In this document: positions 22,591-33,790 of the stretch, in pieces
How the letters are laid out: each line of letters begins with the position of its first letter
Position numbering within the stretch: position 1 is the stretch's first letter
Source of the DNA: Zanthoxylum bungeanum
Taxonomy: Eukaryota > Streptophyta > Magnoliopsida > Sapindales > Rutaceae
DNA: 64,000 nt
Reading direction: 5' to 3'
NCBI GenBank assembly: GCA_019454045.1
Contig: SKCR01023792.1
Span: forward strand, 1 to 64,000
The notes under the pieces: model-generated
The model's database searches: none
What the model was told of the DNA's origin: nothing
The model's input: only the letters and a program-made list of their open reading frames with translations
Position numbers and translations under genes: made by a program

Positions 22591-22602
22591 TGGTATCAGA
22601 GA
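22591..22602 (+). other. primer-binding site of Cop1-B
   Basis: TGGTATCAGAGA one base after the LTR; complementary to the 3' end of the plant initiator-Met tRNA (TGGTATCAGAGC) with one mismatch. Confidence 0.85.
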
Positions 22603-24985
22603 GAAGTTGAGCATGAAACTTGAATTTAGGGTTAAAATTGGGTAAATTGTATTTGAGCATGATTTGATAAAATTACTTTATTGAGTATGCTTAAATGATG
22701 TTTAATTGAAGTTGGATTGGATAAATTTCATGAAATATTGATTGGATCAATTTTTCCCCTTTTGGGTTGTCTTGGCCGAATCAAATGGTGCCCTAAATGT
22801 CTTGGTATTTTTTGTGTTTTTGATCATTGGATGAGTTGGAAAACAATTGGGTAATGTTGAATTGGATTTAATTGGATTGAATTCGAATCAGACATAAAAA
22901 TACCCAAAATGCCGAGACTACTATAGCATGGGAAATGAGTTGATTTTGATTAAAATGTGTTGGACATGTTTTGATGATAATGAGCATAATTAATTGTACA
23001 AATTTTTTTTTTGGAAATATTAATTTGGGTAATTAATTATGACAATACACTTTGGTTAATTGAGTTATAAAATTTGGAATTTGGTAATTTAATTAATCGG
23101 GCCTATTTTGGAAATTGGGCTTGAAAAGTTGTTATTGGGAATTAATGGGCTTGGTTGTACCAAGATGGATTTAGGCTAAATTGGTTGGATCCAATTGGGC
23201 CCAATACCATTTCCATAAAGTCAAATTATGACTTAATGGACCTTTTAATTTAATTGGGCCTAATGGGCCTAAATTGGTTTCTTGGCAAATAAGGGTGATT
23301 CCTTAAATGGGCTTTGGTATTTGGGTTTGACCCATATTGACCAAAAGTCCATGCCTTAGAAATTAATTAAAAGCCCATTGGACTTTAAATTAAATTAACA
23401 TTGGATGCTAATCGGGCTTTGAGACCCGTAACGATTAGATTTGGAATCTAAGTCGTAAAGGTTCGTTAATAAAGTGTAATATTTAATTTGGAATTAAATA
23501 GTGAATTAGTATTAAATACATATTAAATTGGATTTAATGTTGTAGTTTAATTTAATTCAAGAATTCGTACTTTGAGTACTTATTCGCAAAACAAGTTTGA
23601 CTCGAGCAAAATCAAATCGTTGTTTGAACATTGGATGGTCATTAATTATCAGATTAATAAATTGGATTAGATTGATTGATAACATGCTTGTGTGAATACA
23701 TGGTTGCGATGCATGAATAATGTATATCGGATGGATATTAGATGGGTGGGGCAATTTTGGAAATTGTTGTAATAAATTTTGAATTTATTAATTGGACCTG
23801 CGTGTCCAGCCTATTACCTCCTTACTCTTTGTATTTCTCTTCTCACCTATTCCCCTCAATGTAAATAAGGTTTCTTTAGAAGTGTTATGTAACGGGTAGA
23901 AGTAAATACTTGTGCTAGCGGGAGAGAGGAAATGGAGAGATTTGTTCTAGGAACAATGTGTTTAAGTATCCATCCGCATATCATTATTATATTTTACATG
24001 TGCCTTATTATGTGTTTAGAACGCATGTTTAAGGGTGTATGATGATGAGACCTTAACAAAGATAATTAATTGGTTGCCAATTACACGCGAAAAAAACCCT
24101 CAAATAATATTAAGTGTTTTTCCTTCCATTGAGTGATTCTTACTCAAGATCCAAGACTGGCATTGGTTTGTTGGCCAAAGTCAAGGCCTTTGTCCGTTAA
24201 GGATGTGTTTGAATCACGAAGGCTTTGTTCCATATCAGTGTCTTGTCCAAGTTGTGATTTGTTGGCTAAAGTCAAGCTCACTTCTTGTCCATCGACATTG
24301 ATTACGAAGCTTTCCATAGTCAGTGGGTTCCGCTTAACTGGGATCACTAAGTTTGTTGTGCCAAAGCCAAGGCTTAGTTGATTCGGAGGAAAAAGGTTAG
24401 GCAATATATTGGATATATTTTCATATATAAGATATATGTTTTGGACTTGGATGTCCACCTACTGGATTTAGGAATTGGATGGGATCCAATTGATCTTAGA
24501 GATCTACCAAGTTAATTATCATACAATTTGTTGGCAAAAGTCAAGATTGTGTGTTATTTAACGGGATCCTAGCCCACTAGGAAACAAGGTTTCCCGAGTA
24601 CTTGACAGAGGGTTAGAGGCTCGCCGAAAAATAGTGGGAGGCCAGTATTAAATTTTCAATATTCATTTAGTAACTTTCCATACGCGATTATTTCAATTTT
24701 TCGTCAATATAAATTAATAATTAATCGCTGTTTTAAAACAGTTGGACTGTATTCAAACTATTTCATTTATAGTTGATTATATAATTGGATTATAGTAATC
24801 AATATATTTGAATCAAACAATTAAATTATAGTTGATTTTATAATTGGATTATAGTAATCAATATAATTGAATCAACCAATTAAATTATAGTTGATTATAT
24901 AGTTGGACTATAGTAATCATTATAATCAATAGTACCTAAAATCGTTGATTAAATAGTTGGACTATTAGAATCAAGATAAATTGAA
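22603..24985 (+). mobile_element. Cop1-B untranslated leader
   Basis: About 2.4 kb between the primer site and gag with no credible sense gene. It contains three copies of TTGTTGGCCAAAGTCAAG or close variants (24167-24186, 24257-24276, 24527-24545), a 105-codon antisense frame (24144-24458) also open in other copies, and a tandem repeat next to gag. The matching leader is about 2.2 kb in Cop1-C and 2.5 kb in Cop1-A. Confidence 0.75.
24750..24980 (+). repeat. about 59-bp tandem repeat upstream of gag
   Basis: Three to four units built on TAGTTGATTATATAATTGGA and TATAGTAATCAATATA. The same array is found in Cop1-A at about 33800-34030 in reverse; Cop1-C has a contracted version near 46790-46880. 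Confidence 0.8.
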
Positions 24986-26109
24986 AGATTAATGTTTAAA
25001 ACATAATCCTGGGTGAAAAATATTTTAAACGACTTTAATTTTCAAATTGGGAATAAAATTTCAGGATGGTCCTGGAAACTAATAAGTTACTTTATTTGAT
25101 AAAATAACATATTAGGCCTAAGCCCGTAGTTAAGCAAATAATAGAGCTTGGAATATTCATGTGATGATAACTTTAGTGCTTAATCCAATAAGCTTGCCAA
25201 ATAGACTCCTTAATTTCTTATTCAGAATTAAGGATTAGATCCTTATAGTATGATATTGAAATTGAAGGATCTATTTCATAGATCTATTCTTAGATCTTAG
25301 AAGTTCTAAATTGCAATAGTAAACTCTTGGAGAGTTAATGGCAATTCTCAAGGAGACATAGCCAAAATTTGCAATATGGCAAGAAGCGCAAGTCACATCT
25401 TATTTCGACATTCTGGAAGGCCAAAGCTTGGCCAAAGGCTTTTGGGTGTGGAAAAGGGGCAAATGTAAAATCATTATAATCTTCTGGGAAGATAAAGGAC
25501 ATATCCCAAAATGTCTGCCTAAATTATGGCAAACGGGATCGCGGAAGCGTGACTGCCGTTTGGACAAGGCAGACATGAAGGAATTGAAGAACGGGCGAGG
25601 CTCTGACTTCAAATATGTTTGTCATAAACATGTTCACTACTAGTATTAAAATTGGATTTTAGATACTGAGTGTGGTACATATATATGTATTGGTGTACAG
25701 AATCTACTATGAGCAGGATGCTGACTTCAGTTGAGATCTATCTACGAATCGGAAACAGGACGGAAGTCGCTGTTTTAACCGTAGATACCTAAGTTTAGGA
25801 ACTACCATTTGGGTGTGTACTTAAATTAGGAAACTGTTAAAATGTAACTAGTTTGAGTAGAAACATTATCTCTGTATCAGGGTTTAACCCGTTGCAGGTA
25901 TACCTTTATATTCTAGAACACTAAAGTGTTTTATTATATAAAGATGATATTGAGATAAACACATTAGATGTGAATAACAAAATTTATATTTTGAATATAA
26001 ATAAATCTCAAACATATAACATGACAAACAAATAGCTCTAACTGATTTAATCAGTTGAAACTTAATTATGGCATTGTTGTCTGGGACATAATTTAAACAA
26101 TACTCGTAT
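24986..26109 (+). pseudogene. Cop1-B gag, protease and pre-integrase remnant
   Basis: Degenerate plus-strand homologue of the Cop1-C gag (45925-46788). The gag N-terminus aligns only through frameshifts and stops (around 25020-25330). The C-terminal part reads RKRDCRLDKADMKELK, where Cop1-C has a CCHC knuckle (CLQCGKCGHWRRDC), so the knuckle cysteines are largely lost. The protease site reads WILDTECGTYIC: GAT ACT GAG at 25662-25670, so the Gly of the Asp-Thr-Gly triad is Glu. Cop1-A interrupts at 26109 and the frame resumes at 38491. Confidence 0.8.
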
Positions 26110-28253
26110 TGTTGAGTTTCTATATTAGGTCCCAAGATCATGAAATCAAGCATAAAATTCGCATGAATACATCAAAGGAATAAGGCGGAATTCATACTCA
26201 CATTGAATGGTTTGATGCTAGGAAGAACAAGATGCGTTTTCCTCCTTGTTGGTGCTCGGTTTGGCCTCCAAAAACAGCAGCGGTTGCTCGGTTTTGGTCC
26301 TCTTTGTGTCTCCAAAAATCGGCCATGGGTGGTCTCCATGGAAGCTCTAAGCTTCAAGCTCCAAAGTAGATTCCAAGCTCAAGAGTTCACTGCCCTATCA
26401 CCATAATATAACCCATGTGTGTGCTAGCACTACTCTTCTTCCTTTGCTTCTCACAAATTCGGTCAAACCAGAAAATTGGAGAACAAAAATTGGCTCAAAG
26501 CCGTGGAGGAATAAGTGGCTCCAAGCCGTGAGAGGAAGAAGAGAAAAGGGAGGGAAAAATAGGTTTCCTCAAAACTGTATGCCCTAAATTGGAGAGAGAG
26601 AAGATAAAGCTTTAATATATATATTTATTACATTTACCAAGTAAATTAAATAAAACATATATATTACTTTAATTCAAAAGTCAAAAAGTAAAAAGCAATA
26701 AAGCTTTCCATCATTTCACATCACTATTCACATCACATCTATTCACTTTAATAAAGTGACAACATGTCATGTCACATCACTCAAAGTGACAAGTGATTTG
26801 ACAATTGATGCGACTAGCGATTTGATGCTTGATGTGACTTGCGTGCCGCGTTCGAATTCGAAATGCGAATGCGCTCGCAATCACTCTCGGGCTCGGGTTC
26901 GCTAATTCCAAATTAACGAATTTTCCGTCGCGTCGTAATTAAATGATTACGCCTAGCGAAATCATTATTCACGTCGCTAACAAATTAATTCTAAATTAAT
27001 TCGTTTGCCCGAATTAAAATCCAATTTCAATTTCGCGTCGAAATCTAATTTCGCATAATATATCGAATATATTATTTTATCGATTAATTCAAAATTAATC
27101 GTTCTCTATCTTTAATTAATATTTTATCTCAGATAAAATATCTCCGTAATTAATCCCAAATTAATTTTCTCTCTTCTAATTAATCTTAGATTAATTATAG
27201 TGCGAGTTATACGTCATCGGTGAATCTTCGGGAAGCGACCCATGAGATCCCCAGATATGTTGGCATTAAATACGGTCGTCGGACTGTCCGAACACGTAAG
27301 TACCTCGTACTACGTTTATACCGATTTACAAGACAAGGTTGGCTTCTAGCAAAGCGCCATGCCTACCCAATTCTCCAGAAATATCCTTATAGGAATATGT
27401 GATCTATATCAAGCGTAGTATACCGAAGTATTGCGTATTTCTGTCCAGTATCGGATGATCACGTGTAAGGCCTAGGGCTGGAATTGTGTCTGCCCCATAC
27501 GAAGCACATATCGGATGTCTTGTAACTAGTCTCTATAATCGGATATACATGACCCAGTCATAATATCCCGATAGCTCGAGCATTTAAGAGAACGAGTTCC
27601 GTATCCTACGTGACCATCATCTCCACTATGACTGGAGTGATACTTTCGTCTTGACATCACACCCAACACACTACGATTCCCAATATACCCAGTATCGGCG
27701 TACACAGAACCGGTTAAAGCCCTGGACGACCTCAACTAAAGTATATTGATTGTCATATGTATTAGCGGTGCAAGTCTCAGGTTAAGACTAAATACACCTA
27801 CCCTGATTGCAGACTCCCATAGACACATAGTCATACTACCAATGGGATTCCGCAGGGGGGTCTATCCAGAGCGAAGCTATTTCCCGTACCATCGGTAAAA
27901 CACAACCTCCTATTACACTTGCATGAGTATCATATACCCAAATATATGAGAACTATGTCGTTGTGCCCTCACAAACGCGCACAAGTGCAATACTAGTCTT
28001 TTACGTATTTATCGATGTCCAATCTCGATAATACTCTGACTAGGGATATTTAATGATTTATCCTTCGTGGACTGATACTGTCTCATATCATTCTCTGTCC
28101 AGGAACAAATCATAGGGACCTCTCATCATTTATATATCTAGGTGATCTAATCACAAATGATAAGAGTGTAATCTCTTTTTTCACATAGTTAATTTGTACA
28201 ACAACACCGTGATATGTACAAATAGTGACGCTATGGGTCATAATTGTCCAACA
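26110..28253 (-). mobile_element. Cop1-A 3' LTR
   Basis: TGTTGAGTTTCTA at 26110 to ATAATTGTCCAACA at 28253, 2144 bp, followed by the reversed polypurine tract (28254-28264). Carries the hairpin array (26900-27195), the antisense 60-codon ORF (27220-27402) and the sense ORF (27526-27735). None is assigned a function. Confidence 0.9.
26900..27195. repeat. array of short palindromes in the Cop1 LTR (representative)
   Basis: Seven or more near-perfect inverted repeats of 14-21 bp follow one another, each with a 2-5 nt centre: ATTAATTCTAAATTAAT, AATTAAAATCCAATTT, GAAATCTAATTTC, AATATATCGAATATATT, GATTAATTCAAAATTAATC, ATTTTATCTCAGATAAAAT, AATTAATCCCAAATTAATT. The array is present in all nine Cop1 LTRs: about 19225-19530, 21610-21930, 37130-37430, 41925-42225, 49575-49890, 52290-52600, 55345-55645 and 60415-60735 besides this one. 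Confidence 0.85.
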
Positions 28254-30439
28254 ATCTCCCACTTGGCCTATAGCCAGTCACTCGAGTGTTTTACACCCGA
28301 ACTATGTACGGTTGGCTCAAATAGCTGAGAAAATGCTTTCGTCAGCGGATTTTCATGATTATCGTCTGATGCGATTTATTCGATCATCACATCGTCACGA
28401 TGTATGATCCGAACGAATCAGATGAATAGTGAAGTATATATCTGGATCGTTGATGAGACCATTAATTCTTTAGCATGTGCTGACGCCTAGTTCAGCCGCT
28501 AACAGAACTATATCTAATCTAATTAGATTTGTTATTGACCCAGATGGTTTCTATTGCTGCTTCAGCTGCTGCAATTAACCCGCATTTGTTGTTTATTTGG
28601 TAACAGTATCTTGCTTGGAAGATTTCCAGCTCACTGTACCGTTATTCAAACTGTATAGTACCGTTTGAGACTTTTAGTCGTCGTTTTCAGTTATTGGAAA
28701 CTTGCTACAGTGACCCCAGTCACTTCAAGTTCTCATTCTCCATAGACTAAGACAGCATCCTTAGTTCTCTAAGATACTAACGGATGTTCTTAACATCAAT
28801 CCAGTGACTATCACCAGGTCGCGTACATTTTTCAATGTACGGTTCCACGGAGAGTTATCGAAAGCCAAGCTTTCGCCGATATTTATATTATGGGAATATC
28901 ATTTCCAAGAAATGACATATTATCATTATTTTTATAGGACAACCACTGTCAGTGCGCTCCCACTAACCCTATTATTTACACAAGAATCATTTTCATTTTT
29001 GAATTAAATCATACACCATTATGATTACATCAAAACGATAATTCCAAGAACTTAATGTTTGCTTCAATCTAATCATGGATCGAATAACCTGCAAACCTAT
29101 TTTGCTTGTTATGGTTCGACAAAACCTTCAGGATGTTGTAAACATCATCCGAAAGGTTTCCGTTAAGGAAAGCGGTTTTGGCATTCAACTGCCACATTTC
29201 ATGAATGAAACATGCAGCATTTGCAAGCATTATCCAAACGGATTTACCGTGGCAACAGGTAAAAGGTTAAATTGTAATCAACACAATGTTGATAACGATA
29301 CCTATTTCGCTACAAGCCTAGCTTAGTACGTTAGTATGTTGCCATCCATGTATGTCTTCCTAGAAGACTTTTAAATACCAATTGGCACAATGCCTTACGA
29401 TACATCAACTAGTGTCTAAACATAGTTGGTATACATGAAATCCACTTCGGACTTTATGGCACTTTGCCATAATAGAGAGTCGATACCTTGTATCACTTCC
29501 TCATACGTAGTCAGTTGGTATTCCTCAATAAGATAGACATCTTTATGAGGTGAGATCAAAAACCCATACCCCAGGTTGTTTTCTGACTCTCTCCGACCTA
29601 CGCGGATCTTGTGTATTCGAAGATTAATGGTAATAGTCTCATCCTTGATGAACTATTCATGTTCCATTGAGATTCGGTGCCTTGAACAGTATTACTCCGA
29701 TTTTCATCGAGTTATATTATCCTCCCACTTACCACTGCATATCGGTATTCCCCTTAGGAAAACTGTATGGTGAGCAACAATCTAATTGTTCTCTTGTGAG
29801 GTGTATAAGTACAATACTTATGGTATCCCTAGGATAACCTATATTTGGCACTTATCCTATTTGGGTTTTAGTTTGGTATCATCCAAACATATGCCTAGCA
29901 TACCCAAATCTAACAGGTATGAGAAACTTGGTTTCTTTCCCGTTCATATCTAATATGTAATCTGTCAATCAGATTTTATTGAACCTTATTCAAAATAAGT
30001 TCTTGCACTGTTTAGCATATTCGTTGAAGGAAATGGCAGCTCAGAGCGACTCGTGATTAACCTTATCATGTCTAACAAAATTTAGTTAATCCTTTTCGGA
30101 CACACCGTCAAACTGACGTGTTTCGGGAGGAGTCCTCTTTGAAATAATACTACACTCTTTCAAGTATACGAGAAACTTATTGCTTAAGTATTTTCCATTA
30201 CGGTCTTACCGTGACGGTTTAATACTTTAGCCAATCTGTTTGTCTATTTCGTGTCGAAACTCTAAAAGTTTCCGATTTGTGTTCTTCAAAAGAAACACAT
30301 AACCATACGCGATGCCACATCCGTAAAGGTCACGAAATATTCATATCCATATCTAGCCTAGCTAGATATGGGCCCACGTGATTCACTATGAACTAGGGCT
30401 AACAGATCGGTGGTATTTATACTTTTACCAAGTAAATAG
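28254..30439 (-). pseudogene. Cop1-A pol 3' part: RNase H, RT, integrase end
   Basis: Minus-strand pol with no long frame. Homology to the better-kept Cop1-C copy identifies RNase H (28260-28800), RT (28930-29340) and the integrase tail (29560-30430). The RT active-site stretch near 28945-28965 reads CTATAAAAATAATGATAATATG, so no YVDD is encoded. A TAA (29324-29326) replaces a Lys codon of the RT N-terminal region; Cop1-B has the same stop. The LTR-H solo insertion begins at 30440. Confidence 0.85.
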
Positions 30440-32854
30440 TGAAGGGGTTATTTAGGGGTGAATCCGGTAACGCAGCGGAAGCGGTGAAAATCCGATTTTC
30501 AGATTTCAAAACTTTTTCTCGGATAAATTAAATAAACATATTTATTTAATATTCCAATAATCAAATTATGAAAATAAATTCAATAAAACATTTTTGAGTG
30601 AATTTACCGAAATACCCTTGCTTTGTATTTTTGTCCGTTTTAGTCCGAAATTGATCCAATCAATTTTGAATGATTCTAAATCATTTCTAAGATGAACTTA
30701 TGATGTTCAAAACATCAAAACACCAAAGCAACCAAAATCCCCAATTTCTTCATCCAAAGCCGAGAGCACCAAATGGTGCCCAAGTTGACCATTTGGTCAT
30801 TTCATGCTTCAAAACTCATCCAAATGAAATCCAATCAACATGAAACTTTGCATGCATCATATACACACCCAAATGCTCAACATATATGAAAACCCCCAAA
30901 TTTGGAATTAGTTAGAAACCCTAATTTTTCAATTTCCACAAAATGGACAAATTAGGCTAATTACATTAAATCAAATGTTTCAATCATCAATCTTTCATCC
31001 AATTCAAGTCTCAACACAATGAAACAACTCAAGATAAAATCTAGGTCATTTAAGAGTGGGTCAACAACTCTAGAATAGCAACATGGTTTCATAAACCTTA
31101 AAAGAATACATATAACTACACTAGTTACATTCTTTGTTCATCATACATGCTCTACACTTTTAAACAAATTTCCATCATCAAAAACCACAAGAAATAAAGA
31201 AAAGAATAACTCAAGAAACTCATGAGAGGTAGCCTAGATCATAAGGAACAAATTCCTTTCTAATAGTAAGTTTAAGAAACTTACAAAATCCAAGCCTTTC
31301 TTTAGGTTTTTCTTTTTCTCCTTCACTTTCTTTCTTTGTCTTTCTTCAATGGAACTTTGTTTTTGATAAAGTGTATTAGGTTAATGAAATGAAAAATGAA
31401 AAAACAATTTATATGTGCAACTTTTGCACTATGGCCGAAATTAGCATACCAAATTCACCAAAATTGTAATTTCAATTTCATTTGCATTATTAGTAAATCA
31501 ACTTGCATAAATATCTTTTATAACCTTTATTAGATATTTATTTTGGTCAACAATTGCAACTAATGTCATTTACTTTAATTATCCTAACATAAGATATTTA
31601 TATTTTAATTAATTTAATCATTTAACAATTAAATAATTAATTAATTAATCAAATACAAATATATTAAATATATGTATAATATTTACATTAAATATTAAAA
31701 ACATATATTCATTTAGGAAATAAGTCAAATAACTCATTTTGACTATTAATTAATGTGTATTTAAATTAATCAAGTATTAAATGTAAATACACAATAATTA
31801 AGTAAATGACTATCTAGTGTCTTTAGCATGTATCTTGCGTTTAACCATTAAACGACTTTATAAATAATCAATATTATTTATTTATGTTGCTCTAGTGCTC
31901 AACGAGTATGTTTCATTATTGAGACTCTCTAGGTTCAGGTATATCCGTCACGAAATCAAATTTCATGTCCATAATTTATCCACCCGTAGATTATGACGAT
32001 CACGGATAATCTCGCTAAACCATACAGGTCGAGGTCATCGCAAATGTATAATTCCTCCATCACAGGTATCCGGATAAATCCCAGAGATATAGATGTAAAC
32101 GTCAAATCTCTATCGGGACTATCCAGTCGACTATTCTATTAGCAATCTCAAAAAGAATGTTTAGAACTAGCTTCTAAACTTACCACGGGCCCATGGTTTT
32201 ATCTGATTGCTAATCATATGGACTACCTATGCTCTGGTACACAGAACTGACGGATCCTATCTTGATACACATAGGACACCCTGAGGATCTATCTACACCC
32301 AACGAACAGGCGGAGGTCTGATCTAAATAGATCGGTGACGTGACTGCCGTCAAAGTGTAGAAGATGTCTCATGTGCCCACAATGGCATCTCAAGTCTAAG
32401 AATCACAAGTGCTACTCAACCCAAGAAGATTCTTATTGACGCTGGTGTACCATCCATTAAGAATCTTCGGTGAGTCGTTCAGTGTTTATCCACTATAAAC
32501 ACCTACACGTCTATACTAGTCTCCAAGACTTATGGTTCATTGAGAAACCATTGGAATCATATATTCCAGTACACGACATGTACCGGTCTTAACGGGTTTA
32601 CTATACTGACCAAGTAGTGTAAACCTTGACCAGGAACTGTCTGAGAATGACAACGTCATGATACGACTCAATGTCCGTTGCGACGCTTTTGCAACTGTAC
32701 CATGACTAATCATTCTAGGGTCATTACGTCTTTACCATATAAAAGATTAGATTATATTATAGAAACTGCATATATTATTACTAATAATAATGTTTTACAG
32801 AAGTATTTAACAAAATACAACCGGGAATTGGCGCTCTGAGCACCAACCCCTACA
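30440..32854 (-). mobile_element. LTR-H solo LTR, full length
   Basis: TGAAGGGGTTATTTAGG at 30440 to CACCAACCCCTACA at 32854 (2415 bp), TSD AATAG at 30435-30439 and 32855-32859. Excising it rejoins Cop1-A pol (..GTAAATAGTATTTTAGG.., matched by Cop1-F at 58881-58898). The GCAGCGGAAG motif lies near the left end. No internal domain remains, so this is the reference full LTR of the family in the window. Confidence 0.88.
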
Positions 32855-33790
32855 AATAGTATTTTAGGCACTTTGCCCAATAAACTAGATTCGTAGACTT
32901 TATTTGAATAGAATCAAATTAGTCCAAGTACCCACTCTTCGAAAGGGTGGATATACGAGTCTTGTTTGATTGTGTCCCAGACAACAATGCCACAATTAGG
33001 TTTCTTAATTGATCAAATCAGTTTAAGCTATTTATTTGTCATGTTATATATTTGAGATATTATTTATATTCAAAATATAAATTCTGTTATTCACATCTAA
33101 TGTGTTTATCTCAATATCATCTTTATACAATAAAACACTTTAGTGTTCTAGAATATAAAGGTTCACCCGCAGCGGGTTAAACACTGATATAGAGATAATG
33201 TATCTAGTCAAACTAGTTACATTATAATAGTTCCTTAATTTAAGTACTAACCCGAAGGTAGTTCCTAAATTCAGGTATCTACGGTTAAAACAGCGACTTT
33301 CGTCCCGTTTCTAATTCGCAGATAAATCTCAATAGAAGTCAGTATCCTGCTCATAGCAGATTCTGAACATCATTACTTATTTATGTACCACACTAAGTAT
33401 CTAAAATCTAATTTTAATACTAGTTGTGAACATATTTATGACAAACATATTTGAAGTCAAAGCCTTCTAAAATCTAAGTATAGATTTATGAAAATCCTTC
33501 AATTTCATTATCATACTTTAAGGATCTAATCCTTGGTTCTGATTCGGAAATTAAGGAGTCTACTCGACAAGCTTAATGGATTAAGCACTTAAGTTATCAT
33601 TACAAGATCTTCCAAAGATTATGCTCTATTATTTGCTTAACTCCGTGCTTAGGCATAATATGTTATTTTATCAAATAAAGTAACTTGTTATTTTCCAGGA
33701 CCATCCTGAAACTTTATTCCCAATTTGAAAATTATAGTCGTCTAAATACATTTTCACCCAGGATTATGTCTTAAACACTAATCTTTCATT
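32855..33790 (-). pseudogene. Cop1-A pre-integrase, protease and gag remnant
   Basis: Minus-strand. The pre-integrase region is at 32880-33350. At the protease site the Trp codon is TAG (33408-33410), the Asp-Thr codons are kept, and the following Gly codon is TAG (33393-33395). Gag is shortened: sequence homologous to the end of the Cop1-B gag (33421-33465) is joined directly to the middle of gag, so about 200 bp including the CCHC knuckle is gone. The N-terminal gag remnant reaches about 33790. Confidence 0.8.

Noticed and set aside
22313..22645. 110-codon plus-strand ORF, with a similar one at 42609-42956
   Set aside because: Spans the end of the Cop1-B LTRs into the primer site or the outer element; the reading differs downstream and reflects LTR similarity only.
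24144..24458. Antisense leader ORF as a gene
   Set aside because: Open in several copies, but lengths and ends differ and no motif is recognised; kept only as part of the leader-motif finding.
24750..24980. Regular repeats resembling a CRISPR array
   Set aside because: The units are contiguous 59-bp tandem repeats without unique spacers, in a plant retrotransposon leader.
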